The notes under the pieces are model-generated. The model ran no database searches and had not been told where the DNA came from. It worked only from the letters and a program-made list of their open reading frames with translations. From NCBI GenBank assembly GCA_009929445.1, contig SAAL01000004.1, forward strand, positions 1 to 64,000: a stretch of 64,000 nucleotides of DNA, in the 5' to 3' direction. The position numbers and the translations under genes are program-made. The first letter of the stretch is position 1. Each line of letters begins with the position of its first letter. The stretch comes from Bacteroidia bacterium (GTDB taxonomy: Bacteria; Bacteroidota; Bacteroidia; Bacteroidales; Paludibacteraceae). Positions 36,162-44,203 of the stretch are shown here, piece by piece.

Positions 36162-38258
36162 ATGGAATTTTCAACCCAGGATATCAAATTTCTACCCGGA
36201 GTAGGGCCCGGAAAAGCTGAACTCTTCAACAAGGAACTTTCCATTTTCACGGTTGAAGACTTGCTCAGACATTACCCTTACAGGTACGTAGACCGTAGTC
36301 GTTTTTACAAAATCCGCGAATTGCGCGAAGACATGCCATTTGTTCAAATCAAAGGTAAGTTTGTACGGTTTGAGAAGGTAGGCGAAGGAAAGAAAATGCG
36401 GCTTTCGGCTATGTTCTCGGATGGAGAAAACATCCTTGAACTCGTTTGGTTCAGGGGTGTACGCTTTGTAACCGATAAATACAAAACCGGCGTTGAATAC
36501 GTGGCATTCGGCAAGCCAACGTTATTCAACGGCAAGTTCAACCTGGTTCACCCCGACATTGAAGATGCATCGAAACTGCCTCCGCCCGAAAAAATGGGTT
36601 TCCAACCCTACTACAACACGACTGAGAAAATGAAAAATCATTTTCTGAATTCGAAAGCCATACAGAAAATCATATATCCACTGATAGGGAAACTGGAAGC
36701 AGGAATTCCGGAAACACTCCCCGCATACGTATTGCAGCAGTTCAAACTGATGAATCTGACAGAATCGCTCATCAACATTCATTTTCCGAAAAACGACAGT
36801 AACCTGACTCAGGCAAGGCAACGGTTGAAATTCGAAGAACTTTTCTATATCCAGCTGGATATTTTGCGTCAGCGTAAGTGGAGAGAACAACGTTTCAGTG
36901 GATTTATTTTCTCCAGAATAGGCAAGTATTTCAACGAGTTTTACTCCTCTCACCTGCCATTTGCCCTTACCAATGCCCAAAAGAAAGTAATCAGGGAAAT
37001 CCGCACCGATATGTCGTCGGGCAGGCAGATGAACCGGCTGCTCCAGGGCGATGTGGGAAGCGGCAAAACAGTAGTAGCGCTGTTGACCATGCTTATTGCA
37101 CTGGACAACGGATACCAGGCATGCCTCATGGCACCCACAGAAATACTTGCCAATCAACACTTTACCACTATCAGCGAGCAGTTGCGTGGCATAAATGTGA
37201 ATGTATCACTCCTTACCGGTTCCACCAAAAAGAAAGACCGCGAAAGCATTCACGAGCAGCTTCTGAACGGCGAAATGCAGATAATCATCGGTACACACGC
37301 ATTGATTGAAGATACGGTGCAGTTCAAAAACCTGGGTTATGTCATTATTGACGAGCAGCACCGGTTTGGCGTTGCCCAACGCTCCAGACTTTGGATTAAA
37401 AACGAACATCCGCCGCATATACTGGTGATGACCGCCACTCCCATTCCGCGTACACTGGCCATGACCCTGTACGGCGATTTGAGCGTTTCGGTCATCGACG
37501 AGCTTCCTCCCGGACGCAAAGCCATTCAGACTTACCATTATTACGAATCGAAACGAAACTCCCTGCTGGGTTTTATAAGTAAACAAATCAACGCCGGGAG
37601 GCAGGTTTATGTGGTATACCCGTTAATTCAGGAATCTGAAAAAATGGATTACCGCCATTTGGAAGAAGGATATGCTTACCTGAAAGAAGTTTTTCCGAAC
37701 TACATGATAAGCATGGTACACGGAAAAATGAAACCGGCTGAAAAAGAAGCTCACATGCAGAAATTTGTAACCGGCGAAACACAATTAATGGTGGCAACTA
37801 CCGTTATTGAAGTCGGAGTAAATGTACCGAATGCATCCGTGATGATTATCGAAAGCGCCGAGCGGTTCGGGCTGTCACAGCTGCATCAGCTGCGTGGACG
37901 AGTAGGGCGCGGCGCCGATCAGTCCTACTGTATTTTGCTCACCGGTGTGAAGCTTTCGTCCGATTCGCGAAAGCGGATGGAGATCATGACCCGGACAAAC
38001 GACGGATTTGAGATTTCAGAAGCCGACCTGCAACTGCGCGGACCCGGCGACATGGAAGGAACTCAGCAAAGCGGCATCCCGTTTGAACTGAAAATAGCCG
38101 ACCTCGCTAAAGACGCTCAGATGCTGGAAATAGCACGAAATACAGCCTGGGACATACTGGAAGAAGATCCCACGTTAAGTAAGCCGGAAAACCGGATGCT
38201 CGTATTGCAATTGAAAAAGATGAAAAACAACGCGGTGAACTGGAGTGCAATTAGTTGA
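36162..38258 (+). CDS. recG: ATP-dependent DNA helicase RecG
   Basis: A 698-residue RecG, which reverses stalled replication forks and processes recombination intermediates. The N-terminal wedge/OB domain (about 1-180) has LPGVGPGKAELF. Helicase domains follow, with Walker A LLQGDVGSGKTVVAL (about 290-304), DEQH box IIDEQHRFGVAQR, motif III TATPIPRTLAM and motif VI LHQLRGRVGRG. Length is normal. It is the last gene of the ispD-acyltransferase-recG operon. Confidence 0.97.
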   Translation: MEFSTQDIKFLPGVGPGKAELFNKELSIFTVEDLLRHYPYRYVDRSRFYKIRELREDMPFVQIKGKFVRFEKVGEGKKMRLSAMFSDGENILELVWFRGVRFVTDKYKTGVEYVAFGKPTLFNGKFNLVHPDIEDASKLPPPEKMGFQPYYNTTEKMKNHFLNSKAIQKIIYPLIGKLEAGIPETLPAYVLQQFKLMNLTESLINIHFPKNDSNLTQARQRLKFEELFYIQLDILRQRKWREQRFSGFIFSRIGKYFNEFYSSHLPFALTNAQKKVIREIRTDMSSGRQMNRLLQGDVGSGKTVVALLTMLIALDNGYQACLMAPTEILANQHFTTISEQLRGINVNVSLLTGSTKKKDRESIHEQLLNGEMQIIIGTHALIEDTVQFKNLGYVIIDEQHRFGVAQRSRLWIKNEHPPHILVMTATPIPRTLAMTLYGDLSVSVIDELPPGRKAIQTYHYYESKRNSLLGFISKQINAGRQVYVVYPLIQESEKMDYRHLEEGYAYLKEVFPNYMISMVHGKMKPAEKEAHMQKFVTGETQLMVATTVIEVGVNVPNASVMIIESAERFGLSQLHQLRGRVGRGADQSYCILLTGVKLSSDSRKRMEIMTRTNDGFEISEADLQLRGPGDMEGTQQSGIPFELKIADLAKDAQMLEIARNTAWDILEEDPTLSKPENRMLVLQLKKMKNNAVNWSAIS

Positions 38259-38297
38259 AAAAATAAGTTAAAAAAATATTTTTTTCCCCCGGAACAA

Positions 38298-38328
38298 TTT
38301 GATATCTAATTTGTTTTGGGTACTTTTG
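38298..38328 (+). promoter_or_regulatory. Promoter of ndk operon
   Basis: TTTG at 38298-38301 and TACTTTTG at 38321-38328, separated by 19 bases, match the Bacteroidota consensus exactly at both boxes. It is one of the two clearest promoters in the window. Confidence 0.8.
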
Positions 38329-38371
38329 ACGACAGATTAATATTTGAATAAAAATTCAACATTATTTTTAA

Positions 38372-38833
38372 ATGGAACAGACACTTGTAATCCTTAAGCC
38401 ATCGGCACTCCAGCGCGCTTTAGTGGGAGAAGTGATCAAACGCTTCGAACAAAAAGGGCTCAGACTCGCCGGGATTAAGATGATTCAACTGTCTGACCAA
38501 ATTTTGAATGAGCATTACGCTCATCTGGCTGACCGTCCTTTCTTCAAACGCATTAAAGATTCGATGATGATTACTCCTGTGATTGTAACTTGCTGGGAGG
38601 GAAAGGATTCTGTACGTGTTGTACGCACCATGACCGGCTCTACCAATAGTCGTGATGCAGTACCCGGAACCATAAGAGGTGACTTAAGTATGAGTATGCA
38701 GGAAAATATTGTTCATACCTCCGACTCGGTTGAGAATGCAAGAGAGGAACTGGCAAGATTTTTCAGTGATGATGAAATTTTCGACTATGAATACTTATTG
38801 ACACCGTATCTATACGCTAACGACGAAATTTAA
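38372..38833 (+). CDS. ndk: Nucleoside diphosphate kinase
   Basis: A 153-residue Ndk, transferring phosphate between nucleoside tri- and diphosphates through a phosphohistidine. The active site is His115 in ENIVHTSDSVENA. Typical segments are LVILKPSALQR, RPFFKRIKDSMM and MTGSTNSRDAVPGTIRGDL (normally GATNPxxAxPGTIRGD). It is first in a two-gene operon with the M23 gene nine bases downstream and has an excellent promoter. Confidence 0.97.
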   Translation: MEQTLVILKPSALQRALVGEVIKRFEQKGLRLAGIKMIQLSDQILNEHYAHLADRPFFKRIKDSMMITPVIVTCWEGKDSVRVVRTMTGSTNSRDAVPGTIRGDLSMSMQENIVHTSDSVENAREELARFFSDDEIFDYEYLLTPYLYANDEI

Positions 38834-38842
38834 AAACAGCTA

Positions 38843-39757
38843 ATGACGTTTAAACACTTAATTCTTACAACACTAGTAAGCATAATTGCGATAAACACCG
38901 TAAACGCACAAGTAGTAAAAGTACAGGCAGCCCCCGGAAACATGAAAATGGCTGCACAGAAAGCTTTTCCCGCACGCAATATTCCCACCGCAGACACAAC
39001 CAACATTTACAACGAAATGTTGAACGACGAAACGGACGACTTAATGGAAAACCACCCTGCAGGTGACTTGTATAACGACATCTGGAGCAGTGAAAAATTA
39101 AATCCATACAAGGTTAGCATCAACAGTCTGCCCGACTCCATACAGATCGATTGTTCGGACTTTACGATGCCCGTAAGCACAGGCAGAGTATCTTCCAAAT
39201 TCGGACCGAGACGATACCGTTATCATTACGGAATAGATATAGCACTTCCGAGCGGAAATGATGTTGTATCTTCTTTTGCCGGTAAAATCAGAGTAGTTGA
39301 CTACGAACCGGGTGGATACGGAAATTATGTCGTGGTGAGGCATGACAACGGACTTGAAACAGTGTATGCTCACCTGAGCGCCGTTACATGCAAGGTAAAC
39401 GACCGTATAAAAGCAGGAGACAAACTGGGTTTGAGCGGCAATACAGGCCGGTCCACCGGTCCGCACCTTCACTTCGAAACCCGCTACATCGGCAATGCTT
39501 TCAATCCTTCCTCACTGATTAATTTTGACAGCAAACAGGTCTATGCTCACAACTACACACTTACCAAACGCAAAAACTTCGGTTATCAGCAACATAAAGC
39601 CAATACTGTTCAACTGGCCAAATATTACAAAGTACGAAAAGGAGACAACCTGAGTGTAATTGCATCCCGCAACGGTACAACCGTGAACAAGCTCAAGAAA
39701 CTGAACGGATTCAAATCCTCCAAAGTAAAATACGGACAACGAATTAAAATCAGATAA
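38843..39757 (+). CDS. M23 peptidoglycan endopeptidase with LysM domain
   Basis: A 304-residue exported protein: signal peptide (ends near VNAQ, residue 23), a linker, an M23 (LytM) domain (about 108-225) and a C-terminal LysM domain (about 262-304, YYKVRKGDNLSVIASRNGTT). Zinc ligands His128 and Asp132 (HYGIDIALP) and the HLH motif His208/His210 (GPHLHFE) are intact, so it should be catalytically active on peptidoglycan cross-links. LysM would anchor it to the cell wall. Cotranscribed with ndk; ended by a strong terminator. Confidence 0.93.
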   Translation: MTFKHLILTTLVSIIAINTVNAQVVKVQAAPGNMKMAAQKAFPARNIPTADTTNIYNEMLNDETDDLMENHPAGDLYNDIWSSEKLNPYKVSINSLPDSIQIDCSDFTMPVSTGRVSSKFGPRRYRYHYGIDIALPSGNDVVSSFAGKIRVVDYEPGGYGNYVVVRHDNGLETVYAHLSAVTCKVNDRIKAGDKLGLSGNTGRSTGPHLHFETRYIGNAFNPSSLINFDSKQVYAHNYTLTKRKNFGYQQHKANTVQLAKYYKVRKGDNLSVIASRNGTTVNKLKKLNGFKSSKVKYGQRIKIR

Positions 39758-39800
39758 TCAAATCTTTTGGTTTAATAAAAAACCAATATAGATATTCGTA

Positions 39801-39834
39801 AAAAAAACCATTCGGACTTCCGAATGGTTTTTTT
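39801..39834. terminator. Bidirectional terminator between M23 and ahcY genes
   Basis: AAACCATTCGG/CCGAATGGTTT with loop ACTT, flanked by A and T runs on both sides. It serves both convergent genes. Confidence 0.93.
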
Positions 39835-39876
39835 ATTCTGATTGATATTCTGATCGTTCTGCAATTTAAACAAGAA

Positions 39877-41295
39877 TTAATACCGATAATGTTCGGATTT
39901 GTAGGGTCCGTCGGCATTCACACCGATGTATTCAGCCTGATCCGGTGTAAGGCGGGTGAGTTTTACTCCCAGCTGATCGAGATGTAAACGAGCCACTTCC
40001 TCATCGAGGTGCTTCGGCAAGCGATACACATCCACAGGATAATCCTTGGTGAAAAGTTCGATCTGAGCCAGTGTCTGATTGGTAAACGAATTACTCATCA
40101 CGAAAGAAGGATGCCCGGTAGCACAGCCCAGATTCACCAGCCGACCGTCGGCAAGCAGCAGGATTGAATGTCCGTCGGGGAAAATGTACTTATCCACCTG
40201 AGGCTTGATATTCACCAGTTCGATTCCGGGGTATTTTTTGAGTTTATCCACCTGAATTTCATTATCAAAGTGACCTATGTTGCAAACGATGGCTCCGTCT
40301 TTCATCTTTTCCATGTGTTCTATCCGGATGATATCCTTGTTGCCTGTTGTGGTAACATACACATTCCCCTGAGCCAGCGAATCCTCTACAGTTACCACTT
40401 CGAATCCTTCCATGGCTGCCTGCAGGGCACAGATGGGATCAATTTCAGTAACCATCACGCGGGCACCGTATGCACGCATGGATTTGGCCGAGCCTTTTCC
40501 CACATCGCCGTAGCCGCATACTACTACCACTTTTCCGGCAAGCATGAGGTCGGTAGCACGCTTAATACCGTCAGCCAGCGATTCGCGACAACCGTACAGA
40601 TTATCGAATTTTGATTTTGTCACCGAGTCGTTCACGTTGAAAGCCGGGAAAAGCAGCGAGCCTTCCTCCATCATCTGATACAGGCGATGAACTCCGGTTG
40701 TGGTTTCTTCAGACACGCCCCGAATCTCGGGAGCCATTCTGTTCCAGATTGTAGCATCCTCATTGAGTGTGGCTTTCAGAATGCTGTAAAGTTCTTTTTC
40801 GTCTTCGCCTTCGGCAATTTTATCCAAAACGGAAGCATCTTTTTCGGCTTTTACGCCCACATGAATCATCATGGTGGCATCTCCGCCATCGTCAACTATC
40901 ACTGTCGGGCCTTTATTGCCTTCGAATGTCAATGCCTGGAGCGTACACCACCAGTATTCGGCGAGTGTTTCACCCTTCCAGGCAAAAACGGGCACACCTG
41001 CAGCAGCAATGGCAGCAGCAGCATGATCCTGTGTGGAGTAAATGTTGCAGCTGGCCCATCGAACCTCGGCACCGAGCTCTACAAGTGTTTCGATAAGTAC
41101 GGCAGTCTGAATGGTCATGTGGAGCGAACCCATGATACGTGCACCTTTCAGCGGTTTCGACCGGCCGTATTTGGCACGCAAAGCCATCAGACCCGGCATT
41201 TCCTTTTCGGCGAGTTCTATTTCCTTTCTGCCAAAGTCGGCCAACTGAATATTGGCTACCTTATAGGGTAATTTTGAAAAAAGTTCTAAATTCAT
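39877..41295 (-). CDS. ahcY: Adenosylhomocysteinase
   Basis: A 472-residue S-adenosylhomocysteine hydrolase, splitting SAH to adenosine and homocysteine to keep methylation going. The NAD-binding motif [17 protein letters not shown] (about 258-274), [16 protein letters not shown] near the N-terminus, [11 protein letters not shown] and the C-terminal DQAEYIGV(x)[11 protein letters not shown] are characteristic. The length with the internal insertion is typical of the longer bacterial form. It is a single gene; CAAAGATA (41338-41345) may be its -7 box on the minus strand. Confidence 0.97.
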   Translation of the reverse strand: MNLELFSKLPYKVANIQLADFGRKEIELAEKEMPGLMALRAKYGRSKPLKGARIMGSLHMTIQTAVLIETLVELGAEVRWASCNIYSTQDHAAAAIAAAGVPVFAWKGETLAEYWWCTLQALTFEGNKGPTVIVDDGGDATMMIHVGVKAEKDASVLDKIAEGEDEKELYSILKATLNEDATIWNRMAPEIRGVSEETTTGVHRLYQMMEEGSLLFPAFNVNDSVTKSKFDNLYGCRESLADGIKRATDLMLAGKVVVVCGYGDVGKGSAKSMRAYGARVMVTEIDPICALQAAMEGFEVVTVEDSLAQGNVYVTTTGNKDIIRIEHMEKMKDGAIVCNIGHFDNEIQVDKLKKYPGIELVNIKPQVDKYIFPDGHSILLLADGRLVNLGCATGHPSFVMSNSFTNQTLAQIELFTKDYPVDVYRLPKHLDEEVARLHLDQLGVKLTRLTPDQAEYIGVNADGPYKSEHYRY

Positions 41296-41337
41296 TTTTT
41301 ATTTGTTGTTGTTTTTTTATTCTTCTAAAAAAGAATG

Positions 41338-41345
41338 CAAAGATA
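41338..41345 (-). promoter_or_regulatory. Possible -7 element of ahcY
   Basis: Plus-strand CAAAGATA reads TATCTTTG on the minus strand, matching TAnnTTTG, 43 bases before the start codon. No -33 box is evident. Confidence 0.45.
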
Positions 41346-41388
41346 ATATTTTTTTACAGGTAATAAAAACTTCAATTAAATGTAAGAA

Positions 41389-42084
41389 TTATACTGCAAA
41401 ATAACTTTCCAGCTCCTTCAGGGTATCATCACTGGTAGCAATATCGCGCACTACTTTGCCCTTTTCGAGCACAACGGTACGTTTGCACACCTCAGTGACG
41501 TGATTGAGATCGTGACTGGAGATGAGCATGGTTGTATTTTTCGTTTCCTGCAGTTCGTTGAGGATTCGTTTGAGTCGAATCTGCGACGAAGGGTCGAGCG
41601 CAGTGAAAGGTTCGTCCAGTATTAATATCTGCGGGTCGCCGAGCAGAGCGGCAGCTATTCCGGTTTTCTTCTGGTTTCCTTTGGAAAGTTCGCGTATGAG
41701 TTTTTTGTTACCGGTTACTTCGCCGTTGAAGAATTCGCTGAATTTTTCTAGAAATGCTGAAATATCACCTTCGGATTTGTTGTAGAGTTTGCCTACGAAT
41801 GCAAAATACTCGTCGGGTGTGAGAAAATCGATGAGAAAATTCTCGTCGAGGAAAGAGCCTACGTATGATTTCCACTCGTCGCGACGGGCAACGGGCTGAT
41901 TTTTGATGGTAACTTCACCGCTGTTGGCTTCAATCAGATCTAGAATCAACCGAAAGAGCGTGGTTTTACCTGCTCCGTTGTTGCCTACAAGGCCAAAACT
42001 TTCGCCCGGCTGAATATTTAATGCAGGAATATCAAGTACAGTGGTACCGTTGTATTTCTTTGTAAGATTTGAAATCGTTATCAT
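41389..42084 (-). CDS. ABC transporter ATP-binding protein
   Basis: A 231-residue ABC ATPase. Walker A is VGNNGAGKTTLF (about 34-45), the signature is LSKGNQKK, Walker B ILILDEPFTALDPSS and the H-loop ISSHDLNHV. It lies 71 bases downstream of a DUF5687 membrane gene on the same strand; that pairing is common in Bacteroidota and suggests an ABC-2-type exporter made of the two. Substrate unknown. Confidence 0.92.
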   Translation of the reverse strand: MITISNLTKKYNGTTVLDIPALNIQPGESFGLVGNNGAGKTTLFRLILDLIEANSGEVTIKNQPVARRDEWKSYVGSFLDENFLIDFLTPDEYFAFVGKLYNKSEGDISAFLEKFSEFFNGEVTGNKKLIRELSKGNQKKTGIAAALLGDPQILILDEPFTALDPSSQIRLKRILNELQETKNTTMLISSHDLNHVTEVCKRTVVLEKGKVVRDIATSDDTLKELESYFAV

Positions 42085-42155
42085 GGATGGTTTTTTTAGT
42101 TATTTGGTGTATTGAATCTGTTGATTTACATAAATTATTTCAAGAAAATGGTTCG

Positions 42156-43643
42156 TTATTCACTTTCCCTGAATCCTTCTGCCAGAGCATATTTCCTACG
42201 TACGAACTGCTGCGTACACAGTTTCATCTGATAGGGAGTGGATACGACACCGGCAAGTCCCAACAGCCCTAAAACAAGCAATATCATGTTGAATGACAAA
42301 AAATTAGCCAGTATGAAAGTAATCAGCATCGGGAAAAACATGACCGGAAGAATAATCAGAAAACTTTTGTAGGTTGTACCCTGATAGTTGAACATACTTC
42401 TTGCCGAGAGGTCGATTCGTTTATTATTGAATGTGGCTGTGAATATGAGTAAAAAGGCATTTATGCCCGTATTGAACAAAAACATTGCTACATGCAGAAA
42501 GAAAAATTTGGTTCCCATCAGCAGGTAAGGTGTAGAGAGCAAAAACGAAATCACATTGAAAGCTATCAGAATGAAGTAATTGACTTTTATATATGTTTTT
42601 GCCGGAATGTTTTTGGTGAGAATGGCATCAAAATAGTTGCTTTCCCAGCTTATAACCCACTGTCCGTAGGTGAGCGATGCCATTCCGGTGACTATCAGTC
42701 CGCAGAAAATGAGCCAGGCGGGGCTTCCGGAATACATTTCGTTGGTATAAAACAATAGGCCGTACAACATAAAAACCGCACTCATGTAAATTAATGATTT
42801 TGTTCGTTTATGCCTGAAAATCAAACGGATCTGCAACTGAATCAATTCACCGATCGTACCGTATTTTTCGAGAAACGAGAACCCGCCGGTGACTTTATTT
42901 TCACCCCGGCTCAGTTTTTCGTTAAATTTTTCGGGGTAATAATTTTTTGAAAAAAACATAAGATTCAATCCATATGCCATACCGGATACTAACAGAGCTA
43001 CCACTAATCCGAGCGGATTCATCATTACGAATCCAAAAATTTTCATTGAAAAACCGAATACAGAAAAGACTTTGAAGTATTCCAAAGCTGCTACACCGGC
43101 TAAAATCAGGAGTATTACCACGAATGCTCTCAAATCGGATCCGAAGCGGCGTTTGAGGTAGGAAGCCAGCCAGATATCCATCCAGATAATGAGGATACAC
43201 ACAACAACAAACTGAAGTGCAACCCAGCCTGAATGCCAGGCTGATACACTCCGCACAGCAAATGGGATGACAACAAGCAGGGTGAGGTAATTGCCTATAC
43301 TAAAAAGCGGTTTCAGCAAAATAAAATTCACCAGTGTGGAACGTTTGACGGGCAGCGACTGATAAGCCTGCAGGTTGAGCGTATTGAGTGACTGCATGAA
43401 AAACCGGATAGTAAGAGCTGTAAGAATAATGTAAACCGATGCTCCGTTAATAAGTTCGAGCGGAGTGCGGGTGTCATGCACTTCTTCAAGAATTTTGCCG
43501 AGCGAAAAGCCAATTGTGATGAAAATGGCTGCAAAATACAACGTCATAAAACCCATAAACAACTTCACGGCCAGACCACGATAAAAAGCCTGCGATCGGA
43601 ATCCCTTCCGAAATTCCTGTTTTAACAAATCAGCTATCAACAT
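42156..43643 (-). CDS. DUF5687 family membrane protein, likely ABC permease
   Basis: A 495-residue polytopic inner-membrane protein with about 12 helices, resembling DUF5687. The N-terminal LIADLLKQEFRKGFRSQAFYRG and the central conserved FRHKRTKSLIYMSAVFMLYGLL and YGQWVISWESNYFDAIL are family-like. It is followed by an ABC ATPase gene, so it most likely acts as the permease. No substrate can be inferred. Confidence 0.85.
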   Translation of the reverse strand: MLIADLLKQEFRKGFRSQAFYRGLAVKLFMGFMTLYFAAIFITIGFSLGKILEEVHDTRTPLELINGASVYIILTALTIRFFMQSLNTLNLQAYQSLPVKRSTLVNFILLKPLFSIGNYLTLLVVIPFAVRSVSAWHSGWVALQFVVVCILIIWMDIWLASYLKRRFGSDLRAFVVILLILAGVAALEYFKVFSVFGFSMKIFGFVMMNPLGLVVALLVSGMAYGLNLMFFSKNYYPEKFNEKLSRGENKVTGGFSFLEKYGTIGELIQLQIRLIFRHKRTKSLIYMSAVFMLYGLLFYTNEMYSGSPAWLIFCGLIVTGMASLTYGQWVISWESNYFDAILTKNIPAKTYIKVNYFILIAFNVISFLLSTPYLLMGTKFFFLHVAMFLFNTGINAFLLIFTATFNNKRIDLSARSMFNYQGTTYKSFLIILPVMFFPMLITFILANFLSFNMILLVLGLLGLAGVVSTPYQMKLCTQQFVRRKYALAEGFRESE

Positions 43644-43710
43644 AGGATTTTTTGTTTATTTTCAAAAAGTTAAAAATTAATTGAAAGTAAATAACATGCA
43701 TTATGTATTG

Positions 43711-43756
43711 AAAAACCGGAATTCTACCGGTGCAGCAGATCGGAAATCCGGTTTTC
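43711..43756 (-). terminator. Possible terminator of the small-protein gene
   Basis: AAAACCGGA (43712-43720) pairs with TCCGGTTTT (43747-43755) over a 26-base loop; read on the minus strand a short T run follows. It is about 75 bases past the stop of the 43829 gene. Confidence 0.45.
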
Positions 43757-43828
43757 ACGTGCCAGGGAGTAGGTTTTATCGATAGAATTGATATATTGCA
43801 ACACATTTAAGGTCGTATTGAAAATGTT

Positions 43829-44125
43829 TTAATGAAGATTACTGTCAGTTTCGAGCGTCGCCCGCTGATACAGGACTTCCGACAGAATTTCGAGACGCGT
43901 GAGACGTTCGTACTTGTCGGGGTAGATATGGTTAAAATATTCGACCAGTTGATCCCTGCTTTTTGTTTCGAAAAACTGAATATCTTGTTCCAGATATGGT
44001 TTAACCACTTCGCTGTTGAAACTTTGTATCAGATCCGAATTTTCGGATTTTCTTTTTGACAGCCATTTAGCCAGACTCTCGCTAAATAGCTGAAAAAGCC
44101 GCATAATATAATCTTCCCTGAGCAT
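43829..44125 (-). CDS. Small protein, possibly DUF6483-like
   Basis: A 98-residue cytoplasmic protein starting MLREDYIMRLFQLFSESLAK, which resembles the start of DUF6483 proteins (known to me mainly from Firmicutes). The rest is helical and charged (YLEQDIQFFETKSRDQLVEY, then LEILSEVLYQRATLE). I chose ATG 44125: the ten earlier codons in the ORF track overlap the stem of the M16 terminator. Its function is unknown. It follows the M16 gene on the same strand and may be expressed by read-through. Confidence 0.65.
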   Translation of the reverse strand: MLREDYIMRLFQLFSESLAKWLSKRKSENSDLIQSFNSEVVKPYLEQDIQFFETKSRDQLVEYFNHIYPDKYERLTRLEILSEVLYQRATLETDSNLH

Positions 44126-44143
44126 ATTGTTATTTGAAAAAAA

Positions 44144-44182
44144 GAAAAACGGCACAGCACAAGTTGTCAGGTGCCGTTTTTC
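44144..44182 (-). terminator. Terminator of the M16 peptidase gene
   Basis: A perfect 12-base stem GAAAAACGGCAC/GTGCCGTTTTTC with a 15-base loop. Read on the minus strand it is followed by CTTTTTTTC-like sequence. It lies about 20 bases after the M16 stop. Confidence 0.85.
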
Positions 44183-44203
44183 AGAAAGTTTAGGTATATG
44201 ATT

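Noticed and set aside
36522-37160. A 212-codon minus-strand ORF inside recG
   Set aside because: It is antisense to intact recG helicase motifs, with no independent support.
40687-41271. A 194-codon plus-strand ORF inside ahcY
   Set aside because: Antisense shadow of a highly conserved gene; no domain.
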